Source of the DNA: Archangium lansingense
GTDB lineage: Bacteria > Myxococcota > Myxococcia > Myxococcales > Myxococcaceae
DNA length: 64,000 bases
Direction: 5' to 3'
Assembly: GCF_026626635.1 (NCBI RefSeq)
Contig: NZ_JAPNKA010000001.1
Span: 1 to 64,000 of the forward strand
A program made the position numbers and the translations under genes. The notes below the pieces were generated by a model, which did no database searches, had not been told where the DNA came from, and worked only from the letters and a program-made list of their open reading frames with translations. Each line of letters begins with the position of its first letter. Position 1 is the stretch's first letter. Below are positions 36,530 through 44,683 of the stretch, in pieces.

Positions 36530-36851
36530 AGGTCCCTCCTCGCGCTGCCGCCAGGAGTTGCTGCTCTGGCGGGGTGCTCCTGCGTCGCACCGTTGTCCTG
36601 TATTGATATGCGAATGACAAGCCAAGGTCATGCAATGAATTGGCCCGCACAGCGAGAGTGGAAAGCTTCGAGTACGCAGTGTCTCCAGGGGTGAAATCCG
36701 CGCGCTTCCCGTCAATAAGGAGGGGTAGGCGGAGACACCCGGGTCAGGCGGTACCCAAGCGTCAGGCGGAGACGAAAGCTCTGTCATCAGGAGTGCGCCA
36801 GGGCGCCCTGGAGTCAGAGGTCGGTGGGGCACCGTGGTAGAGGGCAGGCGC
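36530..36851. other. Divergent intergenic region with a small inverted repeat
   Basis: These 322 bp lie between the P450 gene (minus) and a GNAT gene (plus). ATGAC-n8-GTCAT at 36614-36631, in an AT-richer stretch 85 bp upstream of the P450 start, is a candidate operator. No gene is apparent. Confidence 0.35.
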
Positions 36852-37376
36852 ATGAACACGGAATTGTTGAAGCGGGTGGTCATCCGCGAGGCCCGGCCCG
36901 AGGACGACGCGGCCATCGGCGAGCTGTTGGTCGAGGCGTTCGTGACCCAGTACGCCCAGAAGCTACCCGAGGTGGTGTACACGGAGGAGCGCAAGCAGAG
37001 CCTCCGGGACACGGCGAGCAAGCGCGCGGTGGCGAAGGTGCTGGTGGCCGAGCTGGAGGGCCGTGTGGTGGGGACGGTGGCGCTGTGGCCGCCGGGCGCA
37101 CCCGGCTCGGAGGCGTGGGTGCCGGGCGCGGCGGACCTGCGGCATCTGGCGACGGCGGTGGAGCTCCACGGCCAGGGCTTGTCTGTCCCGCTGTTGGAGG
37201 CGGCCGAGCGGCTGGCGCGCGAGTGGCGTGTGCCGGCCATCTGCCTGCACGTGCGCCAGGGCGCGGCGGGGGTGGCGCGCATGTACCAGCGCCGGGGCTT
37301 TCTGCGTGAGCCCTCGGCGGACTTGGACACGCCCGCTGTGTACCTCGAGGCCTACGTGCTGACGTTCCAGGACTGA
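36852..37376 (+). CDS. GNAT-family N-acetyltransferase
   Basis: This 174-aa protein starts at ATG 36852 (AGGCGC upstream; GTG 36834 is an alternative). It shows the GNAT order: IREARPEDDAAIGELL (motif C), VAELEGRVVGTVAL (motif D), ELHGQGLSVPLLEAAE (motif A, acetyl-CoA loop with G-Q-G-L) and RMYQRRGFLRE (motif B). Substrate unknown; it stands alone between the P450 gene and the toxin/immunity region. Confidence 0.85.
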   Translation: MNTELLKRVVIREARPEDDAAIGELLVEAFVTQYAQKLPEVVYTEERKQSLRDTASKRAVAKVLVAELEGRVVGTVALWPPGAPGSEAWVPGAADLRHLATAVELHGQGLSVPLLEAAERLAREWRVPAICLHVRQGAAGVARMYQRRGFLREPSADLDTPAVYLEAYVLTFQD

Positions 37377-37418
37377 GCGCCGGTCCTACCGCGCCAGGTT
37401 CGAGGCCGTTCCGGGGCT

Positions 37419-38759
37419 TCAGCCCCGGTGATGCTCGGCGACGCGGTAGAACTGGGTGAGGGAGGAGTCCAGGAGGGACTGGCGCGAGCGCATGTAGCGC
37501 CAGGCCCGGACGAAGGGCAGCCAGACGCGGTTTCCCACGAGGACTTGCGCTTCCTCGAGCTTCTGGCGGGGAATCCACTGGCCTCCCAGGTTGCGCACCA
37601 GCACCTGGCCCAGGTAGGCGCCGATGGGGGGCACCGCATGGGCGTCGATGTGGTGGCGCTCGAAGACGGTGGGGAAGTCCTCGTGCCAGAACTGAAAGTC
37701 GACGTCGGTGAGGGACTGGGGAGTCTCGTCGAAGACGGAGGGAACCTTGGAGTGCAGTAACGCTACGAGGTGCTCGGCGAGGGTGTCGTAATCCTTGCGA
37801 GCACGCGCCGGGTCGGCCACATCGGAGGGCAGGGCGGAGGAGGCGGGGAGCCACTCGTCGGGCTCGGGAGGTTGGTAGAGGTTGAGCTCGGCGATGCGGC
37901 GCTGGCGCTCGTGAATGGCGCAGTCGTCCACGACGCGTGAGAGGAGAGGAGCCACGTCCGGGTGGAAGCGGGGCTCGACGGGGGCGAGCGTGGCGCTGCG
38001 CTCGCGCAGGGTGCGCAGCAGGGTGTTGAAGTCGAGGTCGGGCCGGAGGTGGGCGTGGGCGCGGGCCTGGGCGAGGCGGGCCTCGTCGCTGGCGAAGCCG
38101 GCGGCGGTGGGCCAGAGCACCAGGAGGACGGAGCCGTTGGGCAACTCTTCCACCCGGTGGGCTGGGGTGGAGAGCATGCGCTCGCGGCCGACGGCTTCCA
38201 CCAGCTTGGGGCCGAAGACGTTGAGCCAGAACACCTCATAGATTTTGTCGAAGCCGTCCCGAATGGAGGCCTGCATGTCGCGGCCGAACCAGGGAGCGCC
38301 AGACAACTGATCGTCAGCCATGCTGTGGGCCATGGCGTAGGAGACGGGGTAGCGAGAGGCCCATGCGCGCACCATCTCTACGAAATTCCGGCAGCGTTCC
38401 GTCTCCGCGAAGAAGGAAAGGGGCTGCACCTTGAGCGAGAGGCGTAACTTTGGAGGGAGTGGCGGAAAAGAGAGCCTGGGCCACATATACAACGCGGGCC
38501 ACTTCGTGCGGCCAAACACGATGGACGTGCTCTTTTCGTCGCGTTCCTCCTCCAGAGCCTTCCAAATGGCACCGCGGGAGTATTTGCGTCGCCGCTTGCC
38601 TTCAACGACATCTGGCATCCACCCGTTCGCGTACTTCTCGAGTGCTTGCAGCAGGGGCTCCAGTTCGTGCTCAAGTGCGGCCTGCTGATCGAAGGTGCCT
38701 TCGAAATCGAACCGGAGGTTGTCCTCCGGATCCAGGTCGTGAAGCTCCAGCACTTTCAT
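37419..38759 (-). CDS. Putative immunity protein paired with the upstream toxin-like domain
   Basis: This 446-aa cytosolic protein has no signal peptide or membrane helix. The ATG overlaps the stop of the upstream 165-aa gene (ATGA). The middle (about 115-250) has Y-A-M-A-H-S and FWLNVFGPKLVEAVGRERM followed by a G-S-V-L-L-V-L-W-P strand, which recalls DUF3396-type (type VI immunity) proteins of myxobacteria. The C-terminal third is unrelated to anything I recognise. The coupled small gene carries a toxin-tip-like domain, so an immunity role is the best inference. Confidence in the gene is high, in the function low to moderate. Confidence 0.6.
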   Translation of the reverse strand: MKVLELHDLDPEDNLRFDFEGTFDQQAALEHELEPLLQALEKYANGWMPDVVEGKRRRKYSRGAIWKALEEERDEKSTSIVFGRTKWPALYMWPRLSFPPLPPKLRLSLKVQPLSFFAETERCRNFVEMVRAWASRYPVSYAMAHSMADDQLSGAPWFGRDMQASIRDGFDKIYEVFWLNVFGPKLVEAVGRERMLSTPAHRVEELPNGSVLLVLWPTAAGFASDEARLAQARAHAHLRPDLDFNTLLRTLRERSATLAPVEPRFHPDVAPLLSRVVDDCAIHERQRRIAELNLYQPPEPDEWLPASSALPSDVADPARARKDYDTLAEHLVALLHSKVPSVFDETPQSLTDVDFQFWHEDFPTVFERHHIDAHAVPPIGAYLGQVLVRNLGGQWIPRQKLEEAQVLVGNRVWLPFVRAWRYMRSRQSLLDSSLTQFYRVAEHHRG

Positions 38760-39253
38760 CGGAACAGCACCTCCACGCCTGGGACTGCTTCTTGGGCTGC
38801 TGCTACTGCTGCCGCCTGCTCTTTTGCATCCTTGGGCTTGAGTGCGCCGCCCTCGTAGATGAGGCGGACTCTGTGCACTGTCACTTCGGAGCCAAGGTGT
38901 TGGAGGGCGGGCCGGCGGACGTCCACCGTTCCGCCGTAATACCCCAGGGCTTCGCTGGCGTCCGCCTTCATCTGTGCCGCCAACGGGCTTGGCTTCAACA
39001 GGGAGAGGTCACGGCTCTTGAATCTGAATGTCTCCACGCGGGGCGGCGTGCTCGCGGGCGCGCCCTCTTCGAGGACGAGCACATCGGCGAAGCGCAGGCC
39101 GCTCTCCGGTTTCCTCATGCCCACATAGGTTTCGATGCGAGGCTGGTGGAAGTCCCCCGGGGGGTGGAGGGGCGCCGGGGCGTCACAGTGAGTGCAACCC
39201 GGGCCATCGCGGTGGTGATGCCGCGAGCCCCGGGCCAGGGTCGTGTCTGGCAT
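38756..39253 (-). CDS. Orphan toxin-tip-like domain protein
   Basis: This protein of about 165 aa (ATG 39253; ATG 39118 is an alternative) has an N-terminal His/Cys-rich patch (RGSRHHHRDG, CTHCDAP) and a C-terminal alpha/beta domain. There an acidic strand RFADVLVLEEG is followed by VETFRFKSRDLSLL. That order (acidic residue, then a strand ending in Lys) recalls restriction-endonuclease-fold toxin domains, but the diagnostic E-x-K is not clean. It has no secretion signal or trafficking domain, so it looks like a detached C-terminal toxin module with its immunity gene coupled behind it. It diverges from a complete AHH toxin gene only 69 bp away. Function is an inference. Confidence 0.5.
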   Translation of the reverse strand: MPDTTLARGSRHHHRDGPGCTHCDAPAPLHPPGDFHQPRIETYVGMRKPESGLRFADVLVLEEGAPASTPPRVETFRFKSRDLSLLKPSPLAAQMKADASEALGYYGGTVDVRRPALQHLGSEVTVHRVRLIYEGGALKPKDAKEQAAAVAAAQEAVPGVEVLFR

Positions 39254-39322
39254 CCCACCTCTGAGGTGAGGGACACTGGCCGCCACCGCCTTGCATCCCG
39301 AAGGGCCGGAGGAGCCGCGTAC

Positions 39323-40684
39323 ATGCAGCCAAGAGTCCTTCAACCCATCTACCTGCTGTTGCTGTTGGCGCTGGCACTGGGGGGCACTCCAGCAAGGGCC
39401 AAGGACGAACTGCCGGTGCTGGAGCCGGTGGGGGTGAGCGGGTACCAGGGGGACGAGGGGCAGGGGCTGAGGCTGAGCTTCAAGAGGTTGAAGCCGAACC
39501 CGGCGCTGGGGCTGTGGAGGGAGGAAGAGGCGAGGGAGGTGGTGGAGGCGCTGGAGGAGGAATTCCAGCAGGCGAGCAGCAGGCATAAGGAGAAGCCGTA
39601 CCCGGCAGCGATGTTGGCCCTGGCGGGCCATGTGCCAGCGGAGGAGGCGAGGCCCTCGGCGTTGGAGAGGAGGGTGAGAGAGGAGTACGAGGAGCTGCTG
39701 GGGCCGGCGCAGGTGCAACTGCCGGGGACACTGGAGAGCGCCAGGTGGTTTCAGGCGCTGAGGCTCTCGCCGCGCTACATGGGGGAAGGCGTGAGGGAGG
39801 CGGCGCTGGAGCTGTTCAGCTCGCCCGCTGTCCTGCTGTCCGTGGGGACGTCCATGATGCTGTACATGCTGGCGTGGGCGGTACCGGAGCCGGTGTTCAG
39901 CAAGGCGTTGGCGGGAGCCGTCACGGTGGGACTGCTGCTGACGTACAGCGCGGCGGAACTCTACAACGTGGGGCAGGCGTGCCTGAGGCTGTACCAGGAG
40001 GCGGAGGAGGCGAGGACGAGGGAGGAGCTGGAGGCGGTGGCGGAGAGGTTTGGGAAGGCGCTGGGAGGAGTGGGGCTGAGGGTGCTGGTGACGGTGGCGG
40101 GGGCGAAGCTGGCGAAGGGGTTACCGGAGGTGCCGAAGGGAGGGCTGTGGGCGAGCCTGTCACCACCGCGCTTCGCCATGGTGGGAGGAGGGGCGAGGGG
40201 AAGCGTGAGGGTGGCGGCGGGGACGAGGGCGCAGGTGAACGTGGCGGAGGGGACGGTGGTGCTGATGGGGGTGACGGCGAATACTGCGACGGCGGCGGTG
40301 ACGTCGGCGGTGTCCTCTGCACGGACGACAGGGGCGTGTGCGGAGTCGAAGCAGGACAGCCACCATCGCCACCACCTGTGCACCAACAAGAATGACATCT
40401 CCGAAAGCAATGGTGGTCCCTGGACGCCGGATTTCGAGACACTCTTCGCGCGAGCGGGGATGAGCCTGGAGGACCCGGCGAACATCGTCTACCTGCGAGA
40501 CCACAAGGGACCCCATCCCGAGGCGTATCACAGCGACGTTTTCGAAAGACTGCGGGCGGCGCTCGGGACCTGTAGGCCACGGGCCGAGTGCCGAACCAGG
40601 CTCGTGGACGAGCTCGACAGGATTGCAGGGGAAGTCTGTACGCCGGGCTCCAAGCTCAACAAGCTGGCCACGAGGAAGCCATGA
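39323..40684 (+). CDS. Secreted AHH-family nuclease toxin
   Basis: This 453-aa protein has a signal peptide (about 1-26, ARA site), a helical prodomain with two membrane-like stretches (about 170-225), and a C-terminal AHH/HNH-like nuclease domain (about 345-445). That domain contains HHRHHLCTNKN, PWTPDFETLFARAGMSLEDPANIVYL and DHKGPHPEAYHSDVFERL. The paired histidines and H-x-G-P-H-P block are the AHH signature of polymorphic toxins and of M. xanthus SitA5-type kin toxins. The start ATG 39323 follows GGAGGAG. The stop overlaps the next start (ATGA), which encodes an Imm-MXAN0049-like protein. No lipobox Cys is present, so it is not a canonical SitA lipoprotein. Confidence 0.82.
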   Translation: MQPRVLQPIYLLLLLALALGGTPARAKDELPVLEPVGVSGYQGDEGQGLRLSFKRLKPNPALGLWREEEAREVVEALEEEFQQASSRHKEKPYPAAMLALAGHVPAEEARPSALERRVREEYEELLGPAQVQLPGTLESARWFQALRLSPRYMGEGVREAALELFSSPAVLLSVGTSMMLYMLAWAVPEPVFSKALAGAVTVGLLLTYSAAELYNVGQACLRLYQEAEEARTREELEAVAERFGKALGGVGLRVLVTVAGAKLAKGLPEVPKGGLWASLSPPRFAMVGGGARGSVRVAAGTRAQVNVAEGTVVLMGVTANTATAAVTSAVSSARTTGACAESKQDSHHRHHLCTNKNDISESNGGPWTPDFETLFARAGMSLEDPANIVYLRDHKGPHPEAYHSDVFERLRAALGTCRPRAECRTRLVDELDRIAGEVCTPGSKLNKLATRKP

Positions 40685-41271
40685 CCAGATATGACAAGTA
40701 CTACAAAATAAATGACAACAAGTACATCCCAGGGCGTTGGCACGTGAGGATGCCTCTCCACGAAGAGACCGGGGGCGAGGGCGAGGATGAGTGGTTTGAC
40801 ATCTGGCAGTTCAACGAGGGGCGAGTCCTGGAAATCGAGAGACCGATCCGCTTGCCCGTGAAGCCAGCGGGTGTTGCGCTCGAATACACAGAGTCCATGG
40901 GCATTCCCGTTGTCCACCGGCGTGTCGTCTCGCTCTTCGAGCGCCTGGGGCTCCAGAATGAGGTGCAGTTCATTCCCGTGGAGGTGGAGGGGCAGACAGA
41001 GCCCTGGTTCATTCTCAATGCCTTGCGAGTCATCCGGTGCATCGACGATGCCCGGTGTGAGGAGGTGCTCTACTGGCTGCCTGAGGACAACCGCCCGGAT
41101 AAGGAGGGCCAATACCGGAACGTGCGTGGGCTGAAGGTGGATCCGGAGAAGATAGGGGACGCTCACATCTTCCGCCCCTGGGGCTGGCTGGTCGTCCTCA
41201 TCGTCTCCGAGCACGTCAAGTCTGCCATGGAGGCCGAGGGCATCACCGGTATCAAATTCCTCGAGGTCTGA
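40681..41271 (+). CDS. Imm-MXAN0049-like immunity protein (Imm11/DUF1629 family)
   Basis: This 196-aa cytosolic protein is translationally coupled to the AHH toxin. Its C-terminal half has the family pattern: FILNALRVIRCIDDARCEEV, a W-L-P-E-D turn, GQYRNVRGLKVDPEKIGDAHIFR, WGWLVVLIVSE and GITGIKFLEV. In M. xanthus MXAN_0049, a member of this family, protects against a type VI nuclease effector. The expected role is neutralising the AHH nuclease in the producer and kin. Confidence 0.85.
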   Translation: MTRYDKYYKINDNKYIPGRWHVRMPLHEETGGEGEDEWFDIWQFNEGRVLEIERPIRLPVKPAGVALEYTESMGIPVVHRRVVSLFERLGLQNEVQFIPVEVEGQTEPWFILNALRVIRCIDDARCEEVLYWLPEDNRPDKEGQYRNVRGLKVDPEKIGDAHIFRPWGWLVVLIVSEHVKSAMEAEGITGIKFLEV

Positions 41272-41312
41272 GCTGGGGGGCGGGAGGAGTCCCGCAGTTC
41301 TATGGGGAGCCG

Positions 41313-42257
41313 CTACGGGAAGGTGACGTTCCCCAGGGTGACGGTGCGCTTGGTGTCCTTGTCCCAGAGCGTGAGGGTGTACGTGCCCCGCGCCTCCATT
41401 GCCGAGGCCAGCACCTCCACCACCACGCGGCCCCTTGGCCGGAACTCGTCCCCGGCGCCTGCTCTACCCGGGAGGATGGGCTCCGGCTGCCAGAGGGGCA
41501 GTGGCTTCAACACCTCGCCCTTGGGCCCTCGCAGCACCGCGCCCGCCGCCATCCAGGGCTCCATGCCGGGATTCTCCAGCCATACCTCCAATGCAACGCG
41601 GCCTTCGGCGCGGTAGCTGTAGACGTAGCGAGGGACGAGGGCATTTTCCTTCGGCTTGGTGAACCTGCCAGTCAGATTCCTGGCGGTGATGCCATTCTTT
41701 CCCAGCAACCCCGAGGCAATCGCGCCCCTGAGCCCCTCGGGTACACCGCGCTCGGCTCGCAACTGCCGGACCTCCTCCCGGCATTGCCGCACCTCGGCCT
41801 GGGCCGCCTCCTCCGCCTCCTGGAAGGACTCCACCGGACGGTGCTCGCGAAACACCTTCACCTGCGACATGCCCAGTGCCGGATGCGCCAGCAAGAGGAA
41901 GGAGGCACACTTGGGGGCCGCATTGTCCGCGAAGCACACCTCCACCTTGAAACGCTCCCCGGCCTCCAGGTTCTCTGGTGGCACCAGCAAGAGGCTCTGC
42001 TGTCCGGGGGCCACGTCTTCAAAGCGCTCCCGTTTCTCGAGCCGCACGGACTCTGGTTGAAGCGGCGCGTCGAAGCGGAACGTGAGGGGCACATCCGGGC
42101 TGATGCACACCACGTGCGCCTTCGCGGTGCTCTCGGTCGTCAGCGTGATGCGAGGACTGGCCGTTTCACACGCGTCTGATGGGGGCGGTGCGGAGGTTTC
42201 GGACGAAGAGGCGAGGAGGGCCAGCGCGAGCAGGCCCACGGGGGACGTGAGGGGCAC
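41313..42257 (-). CDS. DUF2381 family secreted protein (myxobacterial paralogous family)
   Basis: This 314-aa protein starts with GTG 42257 behind AGGAGG. It has a signal peptide (about 1-22), a beta-rich N-terminal half (DVPLTFRFDAPLQPESV, FKVEVCFADNAAPKC), a coiled-coil segment (about 140-170, many E and R) and a C-terminal beta domain (RGTYTLTLWDKDTKR). This matches the Myxococcus paralogous family TIGR02268/DUF2381, which regularly neighbours a protein kinase gene, as here. It is periplasmic or outer-membrane associated; the biochemical function is unknown. The kinase gene lies 92 bp upstream on the same strand. Confidence 0.82.
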   Translation of the reverse strand: MPLTSPVGLLALALLASSSETSAPPPSDACETASPRITLTTESTAKAHVVCISPDVPLTFRFDAPLQPESVRLEKRERFEDVAPGQQSLLLVPPENLEAGERFKVEVCFADNAAPKCASFLLLAHPALGMSQVKVFREHRPVESFQEAEEAAQAEVRQCREEVRQLRAERGVPEGLRGAIASGLLGKNGITARNLTGRFTKPKENALVPRYVYSYRAEGRVALEVWLENPGMEPWMAAGAVLRGPKGEVLKPLPLWQPEPILPGRAGAGDEFRPRGRVVVEVLASAMEARGTYTLTLWDKDTKRTVTLGNVTFP

Positions 42258-42349
42258 GGGGAGTCAACCTCCTAGGCGAGGCGGGACGTGGAGACCCGAG
42301 GCGTTGGCCTCTACCACACCTTCCCGTCTCCATGCCGCCCGAGCCGGTG

Positions 42350-44485
42350 CTACTCGAAGCGGTCCACCACCCGGACGAACTCCGAGGAGATGATCACGGC
42401 GGAGTCGGCGGGGCCGCCAACGTCTTCCCTGATGGCGCCGGGCGTCTTCTCGTCGAGGGCGAGCAACTCCATGCAGACCGGGTATGTCTTCCCGGTATGC
42501 GTCCTGGCCTGGGTGAAGCGGCCGTAGACGCGCTCTGGCCCCAGGTAGAGCCGCCCGGTGAGGTAGACCGGGTCCAATTGCCCCAGCCGATCCAGTGTCC
42601 GCACCGGCGTGGACTCGCGCACGGTGACGGGTGCGGCGCCGCCCTCGGCGGGGAAGGTGACACCCGCTGTGTCGCCGATGGCGATGCCCAGCTCCTTCAT
42701 GGCCTTCAGGGCTTCGGGAGGGCAGTCGGCGGGCTTGGGCGGGGGGCGCACCACCTGGGGCGTGCTGGTGCAGCCGGTGAGCAACACGATGCAGAAGCCC
42801 ACCACGCACGTCTCCTGGCGGTTGGGCACACAGGGCAATGCCTTACGCTGCGGCCTCGGGGTGGGCTTCTCTTCGGACTTCAAGCGGGCGTCATTCTCGC
42901 GGAGCATGGTAGCGAAGGTGGACGCGGGAGGAGGGTCCAGGACTGTGGCCGCGCCCCCTCCAGCTTCGGACGGCCCTCTCGAGGCCGCCACTTCGCGGAC
43001 CAGATAGGTGTGCAGCGTCGGGTTGCTCGCCAACCTCCCGGGTGGGAGGGGCTCCTCTGGTAACGCCGGGACTGGCGTAGCGGCCGTGCGGCCCTTCACG
43101 GCCCAGGCACCCGCCAGTACCCCCACGCCCAGCAGCACCACCGCGAGCGCCACCATTGCCGCGTGAATCGGCGTCATGCCCGCGGCGAGCAGCGAGCGCG
43201 CGTGTGCACGGTGGGCAGGGTTCGGCGGAGCGTGTGATACGCCCTGCGCCCCATGCTCGTGGGTTGCGGGTGGCGCGGCGGCTTCAGCCACCGGAGGCGG
43301 TGACGCTCGCGGGGCAGGCCCGGCCATCACCGCCGCATCTGGCGCTTCACCAACGGGCGCGGACCCGGCCACCTTCTGTGCAGGGACGGATGCAGGGACG
43401 GGTGGCTCCACGACGGCAGGGCCGCATTCGTGCCGCGCGGGTGCTGGCCCGCGCCTGGTTTTCTGTCCCCGCCGTAGCGGGCCCGCGGTCCACCGCTGGG
43501 CCTCCTTCGCCCCCGCATCGCCTGGTGCCATTCCAGGCACGTCCTCGGTAGGCGCCAGCTCCGGCGCCTCCACGTCCACCAGCGGCAGCACCCAGCTCTC
43601 GTCCGCCCCGGCCAGCGCCGCCTCCAGTGCTCCCGCCAGCTCCACGCACGTGGCGAAGCGAGCCTCCCGCTCCTTTTCCAACATGCGCATGCACAGCTCG
43701 CTGAGCACCTGGGGCACGCGCGGGTTTACCTCGCGAGGCGCCTTGGGCCTCACCGTGAGGATGCGCTCGTTGAGTGCGCCCACGTAGCGCAGGCCAAAGG
43801 GCAGCACGTCCGTGAGCAGCCAGTAGAGGATGACGCCCAGGGCCCATGACTCATCCCCCGCGTCGGGCGTGTAGCGCGCCTGTCCGTCCGCGTGCTCCCG
43901 CTCGAAGCGCAGGGCCTCGGGGCTGCGGTACTCGGGTGTGCCCGGTGGGAGCGTCTCACCCGTCAGCGTCGGCTCTCCCGCCAGCCAGCCGATTCCGAAG
44001 TCCACCAGCATGGGCACCCCATCCGAGGTGCGCAGCAGGATGTTCTCCCGCTTGAGGTCGCGGTGCAGCACGCCCCGGGCGTGGATGTCTGCCAATGCCC
44101 GCACCACCTCCAGCAGCACGCGGGCCACGCACCGCGCACAGGGGTTGTCCTCCAGTGCCCACTCCTCCAGCGTCCGGCCCGCGACGAAGTCCATGACGAA
44201 GAAGAGGTGTCCATGGACGGCATGCGGCCATCTGCCCCAGGTGTGCAGGCGCACCACGTTGCGATGCAGGAGGTGCCGGAGGATGTTGATTTCGCGCTGA
44301 CCCCGAGCGTCCAGGGAGCGGGCGCGCAACAGCTTGAGGGCGAAGAAGCGCTCTTCGCGCACCACCTTGTAGACGAGCCCGTGGCCTCCGGAGCCCAGTG
44401 GCGCCACGATCTCGTAGCCCTCCACCTTGTCTCCGCGGGCGGGGAAGGGGAAGGATGCATTCTCTACAGGTGGGGCCAGCTTCAT
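42350..44485 (-). CDS. Membrane Ser/Thr protein kinase paired with DUF2381 protein
   Basis: This 711-aa protein has a complete Hanks kinase domain (about 20-290): LGSGGHGLVY, FALKLL, HRDLKRENILL, VDFGIGWL and GTPEYRSPE. A Pro/Ala-rich linker follows, then a transmembrane helix near residue 455 (MVALAVVLLGVGVLAG) and an extracytoplasmic region. Near residue 565 this region contains a second signal-like segment GFCIVLLTGC that looks like an embedded lipobox. The last ~140 residues (PADCPPEALKAMKELGI onward) form a small domain. An external signal is presumably sensed by the tail and/or the DUF2381 partner. The embedded lipobox suggests fusion of a kinase with a formerly separate lipoprotein gene. 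Confidence 0.88.
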   Translation of the reverse strand: MKLAPPVENASFPFPARGDKVEGYEIVAPLGSGGHGLVYKVVREERFFALKLLRARSLDARGQREINILRHLLHRNVVRLHTWGRWPHAVHGHLFFVMDFVAGRTLEEWALEDNPCARCVARVLLEVVRALADIHARGVLHRDLKRENILLRTSDGVPMLVDFGIGWLAGEPTLTGETLPPGTPEYRSPEALRFEREHADGQARYTPDAGDESWALGVILYWLLTDVLPFGLRYVGALNERILTVRPKAPREVNPRVPQVLSELCMRMLEKEREARFATCVELAGALEAALAGADESWVLPLVDVEAPELAPTEDVPGMAPGDAGAKEAQRWTAGPLRRGQKTRRGPAPARHECGPAVVEPPVPASVPAQKVAGSAPVGEAPDAAVMAGPAPRASPPPVAEAAAPPATHEHGAQGVSHAPPNPAHRAHARSLLAAGMTPIHAAMVALAVVLLGVGVLAGAWAVKGRTAATPVPALPEEPLPPGRLASNPTLHTYLVREVAASRGPSEAGGGAATVLDPPPASTFATMLRENDARLKSEEKPTPRPQRKALPCVPNRQETCVVGFCIVLLTGCTSTPQVVRPPPKPADCPPEALKAMKELGIAIGDTAGVTFPAEGGAAPVTVRESTPVRTLDRLGQLDPVYLTGRLYLGPERVYGRFTQARTHTGKTYPVCMELLALDEKTPGAIREDVGGPADSAVIISSEFVRVVDRFE

Positions 44486-44683
44486 GACCTCGGAGGTCTA
44501 GCACGGCCTGTGGGTGGCGGGACCGGGGCAGACTCGCGTGCCCGAAGAGCCAGTCGCTACGGGACGTGCCTGTTCGCGCCGGTCCAACAGCACGCTGAAG
44601 CAGTTGCTTGCTCGCCCTCCCGCTGGGGAGAGGGCGGAGGGCCTGGGCGCGCGTGCCTAGATTCAGGGCACACGGGAGACCTC

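Noticed and set aside
44486..44683. Possible small gene between the DUF2381-kinase and GH15 genes
   Set aside because: No frame with a convincing start, ribosome site and codon pattern was found; only a weak hairpin resembling the dispersed repeat.
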